Below, in pieces: positions 24,950-35,396 of a stretch of DNA of 64,000 nt (position 1 is its first letter; every line of letters starts with the position of its first letter). The stretch is from Adineta steineri (taxonomy: Eukaryota; Rotifera; Eurotatoria; Adinetida; Adinetidae). The stretch is taken from contig CAJNOI010000113.1 in assembly GCA_905250115.1 (NCBI GenBank), positions 237,084 to 301,083 of the forward strand, written 5' to 3'. The position numbers and the translations under genes were made by a program. Under the pieces are notes generated by a model, which was given only the letters and a program-made list of their open reading frames with translations, was not told where the DNA came from and did no database searches.

Positions 24950-24957
24950 GGAATATC
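24950..24957. repeat. Target site duplication, left (GGAATATC)
   Basis: The same eight bases occur immediately outside the right terminus at 30536-30543. A perfect 8-bp duplication fixes the element ends and is typical of hAT and P superfamily insertion. Confidence 0.85.
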
Positions 24958-24979
24958 CAAGGGGGAAACGGCGGATTCC
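24958..24979 (+). repeat. Left terminal inverted repeat
   Basis: 22 bp, identical to the reverse complement of 30514-30535. It begins with CA, as hAT termini often do. Confidence 0.9.
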
Positions 24980-25125
24980 CGAGATTCCGAATCCCTGTGA
25001 GTACGGTGGGAATCCCTGGAATCTTGGGAATACAATGGGAATCCAGGGAGTACAAAAAAATCCTGGGAGTACAATGAAAATCCAGGGAATCCAGGAAATA
25101 CGTTAAGAATCTGAGGAAAACATTA
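24980..25125 (+). repeat. Left subterminal repeat array
   Basis: About eight imperfect units around GGAATCC(A/C)GGGA(G)TAC, alternating with ATAC or GTAC steps, in one orientation. Such arrays usually bind the element's own transposase or accessory DNA-binding protein. Confidence 0.7.
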
Positions 25126-25390
25126 TGCAAATAAACCAAATTTAACGCAGATATCACTGTATCTTAAATATAATGAAATATACTTTTATTCAGCCCATGT
25201 TTTAAAACCTATTTCATCGAACACGATGTACTAAAAAGCTAAAATATTTACTAAATACTTTCGAAACTAAGATATGTCATAAGTTTACTAGCTAGTAATG
25301 ATCTATTTTTATTTCCATCGTTTAAAAACCTACTATTAGTACTAATCTGTATCGGCTACATATATTATGTTCTGAATCTTCTATTTGGTA

Positions 25391-26670
25391 ATGCCTTCAT
25401 CGACACTAGTTTTTGATACATCCATCTTGCCAACAGATGCACTTTCTTTTTATGATGATAATTTTTATCAACTGGTTGAGAAAATAGCAGGACCAGGTGA
25501 AGCAAAATTATTAGAAGTTCAAGGTATTCGAAGTGTTTATTCTTTTTTCAACATCGAAGACGTATTCAACATTCTTTCTTTCACGTGTTCTGCTATAAAA
25601 GAGATAAAAAAATTAATTTGTCTTGAAGATGAAGATAAAAATTACATGGTGAAACCAGGTTGTCGTAGCAACATTCGATATTTGTATCAACTTCTTTACC
25701 AAAAACACGAAGAGCATTTGAAGGAAATTACACCAAAATCCAAACGAAATAAACAATCACAACTACATCGAAGCAATTCTACAACTATGAATCTCTCACA
25801 AGATTCATCGCAAAATACTTCAATATTATCTAACCATCAACAAAGTACAACAACACCCAGTAAGCTTTTATACCAATTTTTCGTTTAGTTCTACCGCTAG
25901 AGATTTGTAGTCAACTAAATAATCACAGTAGCAACTTTAGCAAATAAGATATTCTATATTATCTCAAAGGGTGTATGTTACACATAAGAAAGGAAATCCT
26001 ACTTCGGTAATCAAAATATGAATTCTTTATTATATAATATTAAGCCCTTCTATCTTGACAACATCGTATAACATCATATAATGAATAAACAACAGCTACG
26101 TTTATCACTTTTTGATTCGACAGTAGTACTAGCGAAATAATAATGAGTGTATTTATATAAATTAAATATTTTTATTTAGATTTAATGAATATATTAAATC
26201 ATCATGGTGTTCTGATTCATATGTTAAATGAATGGTTTGAAAGAAACTTTCGTACAATATATATTCTGAACGGAAATTTAATTGAAAATGAAGATTACAA
26301 GCTTTTAATTGCCTTCAATGGAACATCTGAAGAAGCATGCATAACATGCTTCTGTGGTGTTAAAGTACGTTTAACAAGAGTTCGTGAAAACTTCTCTTTA
26401 AGCAACTATTATAAACATCTTAAAACAAAAAGCTGTTTGATGATGAAGAAGAAAAAAATAACCAGTAGTCCTAACAATGATTCAAATATAATAGATGATG
26501 ATGAATTGATTGATGATGAAACACCACCAACTATATCAAATATCAATCATATACAACCATCAGCTCCAACTATTACTTTTGATACAGTTGATAATGCTAA
26601 TAAATCGTCGAAACGGTCGACTAACTCACCAAATAAAGGTTCATCAAAAAAACAACGTAAACAAACATAA
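25391..26670 (+). CDS. Transposon accessory protein: shared N-domain plus C2HC-like zinc finger, 319 aa
   Basis: Exons 25391-25859 and 26180-26670 join in frame at a GTAAGC donor and TTTATTTAG acceptor. Residues about 10-100 align by eye with the transposase N-terminus: LPTDALSFYDDNFYQLVEK versus LPNNVLSFEGDNFLQLVKQ, then SVYSFFNIEDVFNIL versus SVYKLLLVEKDILSV, and MVKPGCR versus MLKPGLR. A Ser/Thr/Gln-rich linker follows. Exon 2 carries ACITCFCGVKVRL ... NYYKHLKTKSC, a plausible C-x2-C ... H-x4-C zinc finger, then an acidic/Ser-rich tail ending in basic SSKKQRKQ. It probably supplies DNA binding for the element (inference); no catalytic motif is present. Start: first ATG in frame, 25391. Confidence 0.75.
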
Positions 26671-27409
26671 ATCTTTTATCATGTTCTATGTATATATATA
26701 TATTTACTAGATGAACTTTTTTTATAAAAAATGTTATACTATTTTATTCTTTTCTACAATATTTAATATTTTGTTATTGTGAAAAAACTTTTTTATTTCA
26801 ATAAAACGAAAATAAATAGGATGTTTATATAATAAAACAGTAAAAACAGTATTTGTAATTATGTCATTCATCGCTCATACGATTAAACATCGATCTCCAA
26901 CGCATGATTTCAATCAGTTAATCTATTTGCGGTGTATTGAACTATTTTTATTACTATTAATGAATTAGTATGTATTGCAATACCTTATGACAATGTATAG
27001 ATTACCGTTAAGGTGACAATTTATAGGTTTCTCAATTACGTAGTATAAGTGCATATGTTGTATATTGTTATTTTTTCTTTTCTCTACTGCTATACATGTC
27101 TTATATAACGATCATCGCGTTCTTAACGAACTTCCAACGGTAAAATGATCAGGAAAGAAAAAACGGGCTCATTCTATAAAATTCAAAAAATATATTTTAA
27201 ATTCTTCTTTTTCTCTCTCTTTAAATTAGAGAAAATTCATTGTCTATATTTCTTTCGTCTCTTATTTTTTGTCTCTATATATACGGAAGGCATTCTTCAT
27301 ATTCATTATTTATCATTAAATCTATATTCGAATAAAGGTAGTTTTCATTAATTTTTCATAGAATTATAACTAATACATTGCTTCTTTTATTTATTTAGAA
27401 ATACATAAA

Positions 27410-29935
27410 ATGCTTCGAACATTTCCACGATTAGTATTACCTAATAATGTTCTCTCATTCGAAGGAGATAATTTTCTCCAACTAGTCAAACAAGCTTGTG
27501 GAGAAGTTTTTAAAGAATTGATGGAAGTACTTTCGATCAATTCAGTATATAAATTACTTTTGGTTGAAAAAGATATTCTTTCTGTTTTCCAGAAAAATTA
27601 TAAAGAACTAGTAAATATATCACAACGAGCTTGTCTTCATTCCGATGATGGTGAAATAATGCTTAAGCCTGGTTTACGCTTAGATTTTAATCGTTTTATT
27701 GAAACTCTTCATGCTATAAACAATCAAAACCAGCAGCAGGAACGAACATCTAGTTCTAATGATGATATCTTGTCTTTGTTAAAACGATTAATAAAATCAA
27801 ATCAAATAAATGAAGGCAGTGATGCACAAAATAGCTATTCATTTCTGATAGCTTTTTTTGAAAATATTCTTAATAATATTCCGAAGAATAAGAATAACTA
27901 TCGATATAGCGAGAGTGTATTACATTTTGCACAAGCATTGTATATACTAGGTGGAAGAAACACATATGAATTCATTCGTTTGAATTTAATAGGTTCTATT
28001 CCTGCCTTGTCCACGTTACAAGATAGTCTTGCAAAAGCCGGTGCAAGCATTGAGGAAGGTACTTTCCGATACGATGCACTTAATCAGCATCGAACATCAT
28101 TTAACTATCAGGTTGCTGTCTGTTCTGAAGACGCAACCGCGGTCATAAAGAAAATTACATATAATGCTAGTACTAATACCTTTCATGGATTGTCAACTCC
28201 ATTGAGACACGGTATTCCTATTTCTCGTCACTTTCAAACTGACTCATTTGATGAATTACAAGGGTGGTTCGAGAATACGGATAGAGCAAACTATCTAAAT
28301 CTTCACATGGTTCAGCCACTAATGGCGTCTAATCCGTATTCGTCGCCGTTTATCTTAGCGGCATATGGAATCAGCAACAAATTTTAAGCCGTCGATGTTC
28401 TTCATCGATGGATATGGAAATTCGAGAAGTCTCGAGAGTCTAGTGTTCGTATTGTTGCTTTCGCAACCGACTGTGACCCACGTTATTTGCTTGCGATGCG
28501 TCTTGCAACATCCTTTTTTGCCAAGTATAATAATTATTCCATGCACGATCATCTAAATGCACTTGAGATCGATTTACCTAAAGACTGGAGAACCTGGTTC
28601 TTTATGTCAACTCGACAAGTCTTTTTTTGTTTTCAAGATCCAATGCATTTGTGCACAAAAATTCGTAATCGTATTCTTTCTAACACAGCGTCAATGCTAA
28701 TTGGAAAAGAAACAGTTTCTATAGAAGTACTAATGGAACTAGTTCAGAATACATCAAAACTTGCTCATGCACTCGTTAAAACAGACATTGATCCGAAAGA
28801 TCGACAGAATGTTTCGTCTTGTCTCAAACTAGCTAGTGATGATGTATCTCTTGCTCTAGAGGACATTAATAATTCTCTAGCTACACGAATTTATTTGTTC
28901 CTCTTACGTTGTATCATATTAGCATATGTAGAGCACAATACATCGATCGTTGATCGTATCTATAATAGTTGGCTAGCAGTTTTTATATGTCGTATATGGC
29001 AGACATGGTTGCTAATAGCTGATAAAAAGGATATGATAGGAAATTATTCTGAATACAAAAAAGATAATTTGTTTATCACGGTTCCTACACATTTTTCAAT
29101 TGAGCTTAATGCTCATACTTTACTTGCAATTTGTCTTCTTGTGCGCCAGCATGAGTTGCCTGATTCATCTCTTTTAATATCAAATTATCATTCACAGTCG
29201 TGTGAATCAACGTTCAGACTAACACGATCAATGTCAGGAGCTTTTTCGTCGGTAGTAAATTTTACTACTGATCAATTTCTTAAACGAGCTGGAAAGCTCT
29301 CTGTATTAACCGACTTGGAGAGCAAAAGTGAGTCGGGTCAATTGGACTGTCCATTGCAGTTTCCAAAGCATCATAAGCGACGACGAAAACGTCTTGCTCT
29401 GAAAAAAATAGCTTCTAGTGCATCTGGTGATGATCATCTTTCGAATGCTAATATTAAAAATATCATATCTCGTGCTTTCGATGATGCTTATAATCTTCTC
29501 GCCAAACTTGGTGTGAACATTGTTCTTGAAAAAAAAAAGATGAATAGCATCGGTGGTGTGAGCTCGTTTGTACGTACTCAATTTGAAAACAAATTCAAAA
29601 AAATCTCATACGATGATTCTCAAACATACTCATCAGATGAAGAATCTAGTGAGTACTTAAAATCTAATGTTGATCTTTCACCAAGATCCGATGATGACTG
29701 TTCGTCTGAAGATGATGATGATATACCGTCGCTTTCAGCAAATGGTAAACAACAATTTCATGGGATGAGAATCTTTGATAATGTTCCTCCTTCCGTATCT
29801 AACTCATACTTCAAAGTTGATATTGATGGCAAAAAACAATTTATCCACAAACAAACAGCTTGCTGGCTTCTAGCAGATGGCAAAGCTAATTTGTCAGCTG
29901 ATCGGCTTAAACGAGTTCAACAATCAAGTCGTTAG
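27410..29935 (+). CDS. Transposase-like protein, 841 codons, one in-frame stop
   Basis: A single frame from ATG 27410 to TAG 29935, interrupted only by a TAA at 28385-28387 (after 325 codons); both halves are in the same register, and the region after the stop still reads like protein (VLHRWIWKFEK). It opens with the domain shared with the accessory protein. Candidate RNase-H-like catalytic blocks: FATDCDPRYLLAMRL (first Asp), CFQDPMHLCTKIRNRIL (second Asp; the DPxHL...RN pattern resembles P/THAP9 transposases), and SQSCESTFRLTRSMSG (candidate Glu), separated by a large helical stretch. An acidic low-complexity segment precedes a conserved-looking C-terminal module (QTACWLLADGKANLSADRL). Superfamily not assigned. 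Either inactive, or the stop is an error or polymorphism. Confidence 0.75.
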
Positions 29936-29989
29936 ATATATATATATATTAGGTTATATAGAAAATTCTATAGTTTTGTTAGACATGAT

Positions 29990-30145
29990 ATGTTCTTGCT
30001 ATTTCGTGTTCTTTCAATAGTTATTTTTGTTTGTTATTTCATGTTTTTTCGATAGACATTTTGGTTGTTATTTCATGTTCTTTCGATAGTTACTTTTGTT
30101 GGTTATTTCGTGTTCTTTCGGTAGATATTTTTGTTTGTTGTATTG
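29990..30145 (+). repeat. Minisatellite inside the transposon, unit about 35-46 bp
   Basis: About four imperfect units built on TTGTTATTTCATGTTCTTTC and GATAGTTATTTTTG, starting about 55 bp after the transposase stop. Confidence 0.7.
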
Positions 30146-30354
30146 TATTCTTTTCTTTTCTCATTAAAACTACGAAAAATTAGATTTCTGTATTGTCCCA
30201 ATTGACTTGACATCCATCTTACTAGGTGACGTGTCCAGACATCTGACGAGGATAGAAATTTTTCTATTGTCTACTCTGGAATTGCTTACTATTCAATATG
30301 ATAAAGATTCTCTGACTATTATTAGTCATCTGACATAGTTTAAAGTGTTTAACA

Positions 30355-30513
30355 AGAAAATGGAAATCCCTGGAGTACAGCGGAATCCAGGGAATCCGGT
30401 TGAAATCTCAGGAGTACGATGAAAATCTTGAAAATCCTGAGAATCTCAGGAGTACAACAAGAATCCCGAAAATACGAGTAAAATCCCAAGAATCCCAAAA
30501 ATCCCGGGAATAC
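30355..30513 (-). repeat. Right subterminal repeat array
   Basis: Eight or so imperfect units of the left-array type in inverted context (e.g. GGAATCCAGGGAATCC, CTCAGGAGTACAA), ending at the terminal inverted repeat. Confidence 0.7.
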
Positions 30514-30535
30514 GGAATCCGCCGTTTCCCCCTTG
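30514..30535 (-). repeat. Right terminal inverted repeat
   Basis: Exact reverse complement of 24958-24979. Confidence 0.9.
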
Positions 30536-30543
30536 GGAATATC
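30536..30543. repeat. Target site duplication, right (GGAATATC)
   Basis: Identical to 24950-24957. Confidence 0.85.
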
Positions 30544-30844
30544 AATCATTTGTCTATTGACAAGAAATAATTCTTTTTTTTAAATATTACGAATGTGTGG
30601 ATAAATATATGTATTCATGTTGACAAAGATATTTATATTAATCTTACACAATTTTTACAATCAAAACAAAGCATGTTCTTTTCTCTTTGATAACTTGACA
30701 ATATTTCGATCAACTGATATTTAATAACTGTTAAATTCTCATTGAAGACATAAATCAATGAATACATTTCTATAAATCAAATATAGTTTATTGTTTATTT
30801 TATAAAAATAATTTGCTTGTTTATATAGGTATATTTGAATCAGT

Positions 30845-31178
30845 TTAAGAATCCTTGTTTGCTTGACTAGTTGGCAATTGTTGGACTTGTGCACCTGAAA
30901 CAACTGATTCAGGTCCCCAATGAACTACACCGGGAAAATTGTTTGGATCGACATGAGGTAAATTGGCTCCTAATTGAGAACTACCACTTATGTTTGGGTT
31001 TGCAAGACCAGCAGCTGCTGGTGGAACATTTCCTTGGCCAGGAACTTAATATAAAACATACGTTTTTTTTGTATTATTTTGAAAATCAAAAACAAATCTA
31101 CGAAATCTTACTTGTATCATGTCCACCAGGAAAACCACTGAAGACAGCGCTATTGGGATTAATATTGTTATTTTCCAT
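30845..31178 (-). CDS. Small hydrophilic protein, 88 aa, two exons, unknown
   Basis: Exons 31178-31112 and 31044-30845 join across a GTAAG..AAG intron to 88 aa. The protein begins MENNNINPNSAVFSGFPGG and is rich in Asn, Pro, Gly, Gln and Ser; the most structured-looking part is NFPGVVHWGPESVVSGAQVQ. No signal peptide, membrane segment or Cys. It looks intrinsically disordered. No family recognised. Support: in-frame join, coding-like composition, clean start and stop. It lies 300 bp right of the transposon and is not part of it. Confidence 0.55.
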
Positions 31179-31787
31179 GAAAATTGTTTATGAATAATGA
31201 TATATTTTTGAAGGTAAAAACAAACGAATGCAACAAATTTTATTCGATTGCTTATATAACATATCTTTTCTCTTCGGTTATGCTTCATTTCTTTATATAT
31301 CAATAACAATAAATATATTATATGAAGAAGAGCACGTGAAGCTTTTTGCGTATTTTGTAATAATTATATCCTTGAATAGATACAGAATTTATTTTTCGAA
31401 GCGATAGTAATGATATAAATTGAAAGAAACATTTTATTAAGTGAAGAACAATAGAAATCAAATGATAAACTAAGTTTATAAATAAAAGCAATTTGATATG
31501 GGTATGCTGAACATTTGTTTCTAGATGGTGTGAATACGTGTTTGATAATTACTTATACCCACACCCTCAAGATAGTTTTCTTGTTTTAACTATTGTATGA
31601 TAGAAATCAAATATATATTTATCTTTTTATTTATTTGGAATTTTGTTTAAAACATATTAAAAATATGAATAACGTGCTAATAAAACTAATTCGAAGATTA
31701 ATGAAGAATAAAATGAAATCTATCTCTAGCATAGATAAATGACAAAGCAATGATTAATTGAACTTTGATTAAGAAATATCGATCTGT
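31179..31787. other. Intergenic
   Basis: AT-rich. A short imperfect hairpin-like motif GGTGTGAATACG ... TACCCACACC lies at about 31528-31566; a related motif occurs at about 41278-41320. No gene seen. Confidence 0.4.
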
Positions 31788-33045
31788 TCAATTGTCATCA
31801 TTGAAATCAAATCCTAAAGAAAAAAAAATAATTTTTAAATAGAATTAAAATTTCGATAGTCTATTTTAAATATAATACATATTCTTACTTTCATCTTCAA
31901 AATCTTGAATGATACTATTACTATAATCATCGTCATTACTCATTTGTCGATAATCAGTTGAATCATCTTGATCCCAATGATCTTGACCAAAATCATCAGT
32001 TTCCATTTTTCGAACAGTCCATACATCAAAACAATAATCGGAATTTGCTATGTAATCATATGGAATATAACAATAACCTTTATCACCCTGATAAAATAAT
32101 ATTAAAAATTTAAAGATAAATCAATCAAAATTCTCTTACCCAATTTTCTCCCCAAGAATTTCGAACAATAAATGATTGTGATTGATCACTGTAACCGACT
32201 GCTAACAGAGCATGACTAAAGAAAACAAATATTTCAATTATTCAATATATCATTAACTGAAAAACTGACCTTCCATCGGATTCTCGATTACGATCAGAAT
32301 CACTTGGCATTGGTACAACACCAGTATTAGTAGCTTTATCAAATGATGTATAGAGTTTTAAACCAAATGCAAATGGAAAACCTTGTGCTAAACATGATTT
32401 CATTTCATTTAAATCGATATTAACTTGTAATGCTTGAGTTATTTTGTGAGGCTCTGCTGCTTGATAAGCTTCATCAGATGGACGTTCATTTACGTTTGAA
32501 ATATCATAAGGCCAAATTGATTCTAGGCAAACACCTGATTGTTCTAATGCTTCAATGGCACATGTCATTGTACATCCTGAATCAGTTATAGTAGAATCAT
32601 TATCTTCTTTAACACGACCATTGTAATAAATAAATAAACGGCTGACATCAACATTTTTTCCACTTTGTTTCTTTGTTAAATATTCATAAGCACCTAAAAA
32701 TAATTATTCTTATCTATATATGAATTAAGATAAGAAATATTTCTTTTACCAGCAAGACAATTTGCCGAACTAAATGAAAAAAATGGATTTCTTGTTAAAT
32801 AAAATTCTTTGCAAAGAAAAAATAATTGGATCTTACCAACTGCCAATCTGAGACTGATCCTCAACTGGAGTCATGGAATCACGTAGATCTGCTTTTGGTG
32901 GTAATTGATCAGAACTGTACATAACATGCTTACTGAACAGTTGACGTAAATGATGTTTCTGTGGCAAACGTATCGAGGGAAAAATGCCATTTAAACGAAA
33001 TTTTCGATTTTGATCTTGATTGATTAAAAATCTTTTTACCGCCAT
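31788..33045 (-). CDS. C1A (papain-like) cysteine peptidase, prokaryote-like type
   Basis: Exons 33045-32837, 32769-32750, 32693-32270, 32215-32140, 32087-31889, 31813-31788 join in frame to 317 aa. Catalytic sites: Cys about 70 in DQSQIGSCSANCLAGAYEYL, its codon split TG/T by an intron that precedes a 20-nt microexon; His about 219 in SHALLAVGYSD; Asn about 235 in RNSWGENWGDKGY. The DQxxxGSCxAN form without an ERFNIN propeptide or signal peptide resembles bacterial and protist C1 peptidases rather than animal cathepsins, suggesting cytosolic location or processing by other means and possible horizontal origin. The last about 40 residues are Asp-rich (DDSTDYRQMSNDDDYS). Start at ATG 33045; the open frame upstream has no ATG. 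Enzyme identity sure; substrate unknown. Confidence 0.85.
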
Positions 33046-33979
33046 TAGTTTTTTTTTTGTATTGGAATAAAATCTTAGTTCTCCTTCTAACACTAAACAA
33101 ATTCTCCTCGATTGTGTGCTCTAAAAAAAACAATGTGGGGTATGTTATTTTTTTTCTTTTTTTCTCTGTTTTTTTTATATTATCAGCTTCGGGGTATGTC
33201 AAGGGATTGTTCCACTACGTATTTCGCTTCTTTTTTCTTTTCTCCTTGTTTTTCATCTATCATCAGTTTTTTTTCTATTACTCTAACAAGACGAAGAAGA
33301 AAAATAATATCAAAAATACGTCATGCCATCGTCTATTTCATCGTACGTGACCGAATAAATATGAAGAGTCCTCGACAGAGTATAAAATTAATTCAATGAA
33401 TAACATAGATATTATATAAACCAATAGAGTATGATTGTTGCTACCTAGAAAATATTTTTTAACAATTTTAAGAATGACGATATGAGTATTACATTCTTAC
33501 GATTTTTTTATAATAATATAAACAGTCAGAAATAAAGATTTATTTCAGTTCTGCAGTTTAAGTTTTAAAGCGATATGCAATATTGAACGACTCACTTTGT
33601 TAGATTCATACGTAGAGACTTAGAGAAATGTTATTTATTATCTTGAAATAACTTCTCACATATTATGATGAAATACTAAATGGTTAGATTGAATCTTGAC
33701 TCGTATTAAGGTTAATTTCTTTTTTATAATAAAATGTTACATCGCAGAAGAATTGCAATGATATCAATCATATTTTGATAGGAGTAAATGAAAATAAAGA
33801 TGCTTCTATATTTGTATGTCCTTGCACTCGCATTACCGCCCTCAATGCAAAAAATGTTCAACAATCTAAAACAGATTCTTATACACTCTTGTTATTTCAA
33901 TTTATTTATTGATATAAGCAATACGAAGTGAAGCATGATTTCTTGAATAATAATTTTCTGGTTAAATAAAAACTTCATA
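33046..33979. other. Intergenic, with T-rich low-complexity
   Basis: Poly-T/CTTT tracts at about 33140-33280 create spurious Phe-rich frames. No gene supported. Confidence 0.5.
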
Positions 33980-34207
33980 TCATTGGAATGAAATTCTCGG
34001 ATCTCTTGTTATTAATTCGCGTTGGATTGATTTACTGATTTGATTATTGACAAGGTATAAATTGATCAACGTCTTCAATATAATTAAAAATAAAAATGCG
34101 AAACTCGAAAACCAATCTTGTACTTTATTATCTTGTAGAATTCCAAATAATTGTCGAGCTGCTTCGTCACCAATTTGATTTCGAGAAAGATTCAATACAA
34201 TGAGTGT
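33980..34207 (-). pseudogene. Orphan leucine-rich-repeat exon (RNI/NLRC3-like)
   Basis: After an acceptor-like ACATAG the minus strand reads TLIVLNLSRNQIGDEAARQL, a canonical RNI-type LRR unit, then a hydrophobic stretch and NLYLVNNQISKSIQREL before a stop at 33980. No upstream LRR exons are seen within the next kilobase, where a MITE-like repeat sits instead. The hydrophobic middle may be intron read-through. Most likely the leftover 3' end of a decayed LRR gene. Confidence 0.5.
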
Positions 34208-34266
34208 CTATGTGTAAAATTTAGTATGTTATGACGAATATTAATCGAATTCTTGAAAGGTGCATC

Positions 34267-34663
34267 CGCGACATTTGCTCCCCAATAGCATTTGTTCTCC
34301 TGTGATATTTGCTCGCCAATATCAACTGTCGATCGGCAAGATGATCATTAATAATATGAAGAGAATAAAACTACCCTATTCTGTTTTCTTTTGTGCTTTC
34401 TTTTAGTTACTTATTTAATATCATATGCTGACGATATAAATAATTAATGGCTCCAAATAAAAAATAAATCATTACATTAAGCTTAATATGTTGACTATGT
34501 TCGGGGTTTTAATCAGTTAATCTCTTCTTGTTATTATGTTTTGTTGTCTTCCGTTATTGCTGTGTTCAATAAATTAATTTAATTTATAAATTGTTCCTAT
34601 AACTTGTAGAAAGTCTGTTTGATACTATGGAGGAACAAATGTCGTTGGGGTGCAAGTGTCGCG
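34267..34663. mobile_element. MITE-like inverted-repeat element, about 397 bp
   Basis: The left arm 34267-34300 (CGCGACATTTGCTCCCCAAT...) matches the reverse complement of 34629-34663 (CGCGACACTTGCACCCCAAC...) over about 34 bp with few differences. A second, diverged copy of the arm motif (GTGATATTTGCTCGCCAAT) follows at about 34302-34320. No coding capacity. No clear target duplication found. Confidence 0.6.
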
Positions 34664-35243
34664 TGTATAGACTAATTTATTCCTTATAATCACCCCCAAA
34701 TCTCAAAATATCCTAGATAATATCAAGCATATATTAATGAGTTGTTTCTATCATAATAGCTTAGATACTGTTTTAGTCTATTCTGGGAAAAAGTATATTC
34801 TCCTTTCTTAAAGTTAACTTAAGCGAGTTAACTTATATTACATTAATAATAAAATGAAAATAAATTTAGAAAAAATACATTATAACAAAAGGAAGGAAGT
34901 AATATTTTTTTTTATAGCATCAGTAAATATATACAATAAATGCTGCGTAAAACAGTCCAGAGTACAAGTTTTTTTAAAATACACCATTAGGAACCTATTA
35001 TTATAACATGAGATTACTTTTTGTATGATTATAACTGATTTCAGGCGTTAACGCAGAGAGTTTTATTGTTTTCTACGTATTTGATGTATATTAGATGTAA
35101 CTTTTATTGCAATATATTACTGAACATAACAACAACTAATATTTATTTTCTAAATTTAACTACTGTACACACAATAATAAAGATCATAACTTCGTTATTC
35201 ACTTCATAAAAGCAATATCAATAGAGTCTCTGTTTGTTTTTGT
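34664..35243. other. Intergenic
   Basis: AT-rich; nothing recognised. Confidence 0.4.
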
Positions 35244-35396
35244 TCATGTAAGTTGGATATCATCGATTGTTTCAATATTTGGTACAACTTGATTAGTATT
35301 TCGTTTGTTCATCCATTGTTGGCATTGCTTTATACAAACACTTGAAATTATGAAAATGAATTGTTGTCGAAATCGTTTTGAAACACAAAAATAAAT

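Larger units (their letters stand above)
24958..30535 (+). mobile_element. 5.6-kb two-gene DNA transposon, hAT/P-like, unclassified
   Basis: Ends are defined by 22-bp perfect terminal inverted repeats (start CAAGGGGGAAACGGCGG) and an exact 8-bp target duplication. Inside each end lies an array of short subterminal repeats built on GGAATCCAGGGAGTAC-like units. It encodes a two-exon accessory protein (25391-26670) and a large transposase-like protein (27410-29935), both in the plus sense, plus a minisatellite at 29990-30145. Perfect ends, perfect duplication and near-intact frames point to a recent insertion; the transposase frame carries one stop. The insertion site is in the pseudogene-rich region 22.7-24.6 kb and disrupts no gene I can see. 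Confidence 0.9.

Noticed and set aside
25385-25390. Start of the accessory protein at 25385
   Set aside because: That codon is TTG; the first ATG in frame is at 25391.
27145-27351. 68-codon frame between the two transposon genes
   Set aside because: Phe/Leu/Tyr-rich, starts in AT-rich leader sequence, no similarity to either element protein.
28365-28556. Frames on both strands around the transposase stop
   Set aside because: Shadows of the true frame, which continues in register on either side of the stop.
32837-33093. Peptidase exon read as ending IGSW, implying loss of the catalytic Cys
   Set aside because: The Trp is intron read-through; splicing at the GTAAGA donor gives TG/T, a Cys codon. 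The frame's extension to 33093 starts at GTG, not ATG.
33057-33399. Two Phe-rich plus-strand frames
   Set aside because: Arise from CTTT/poly-T tracts.
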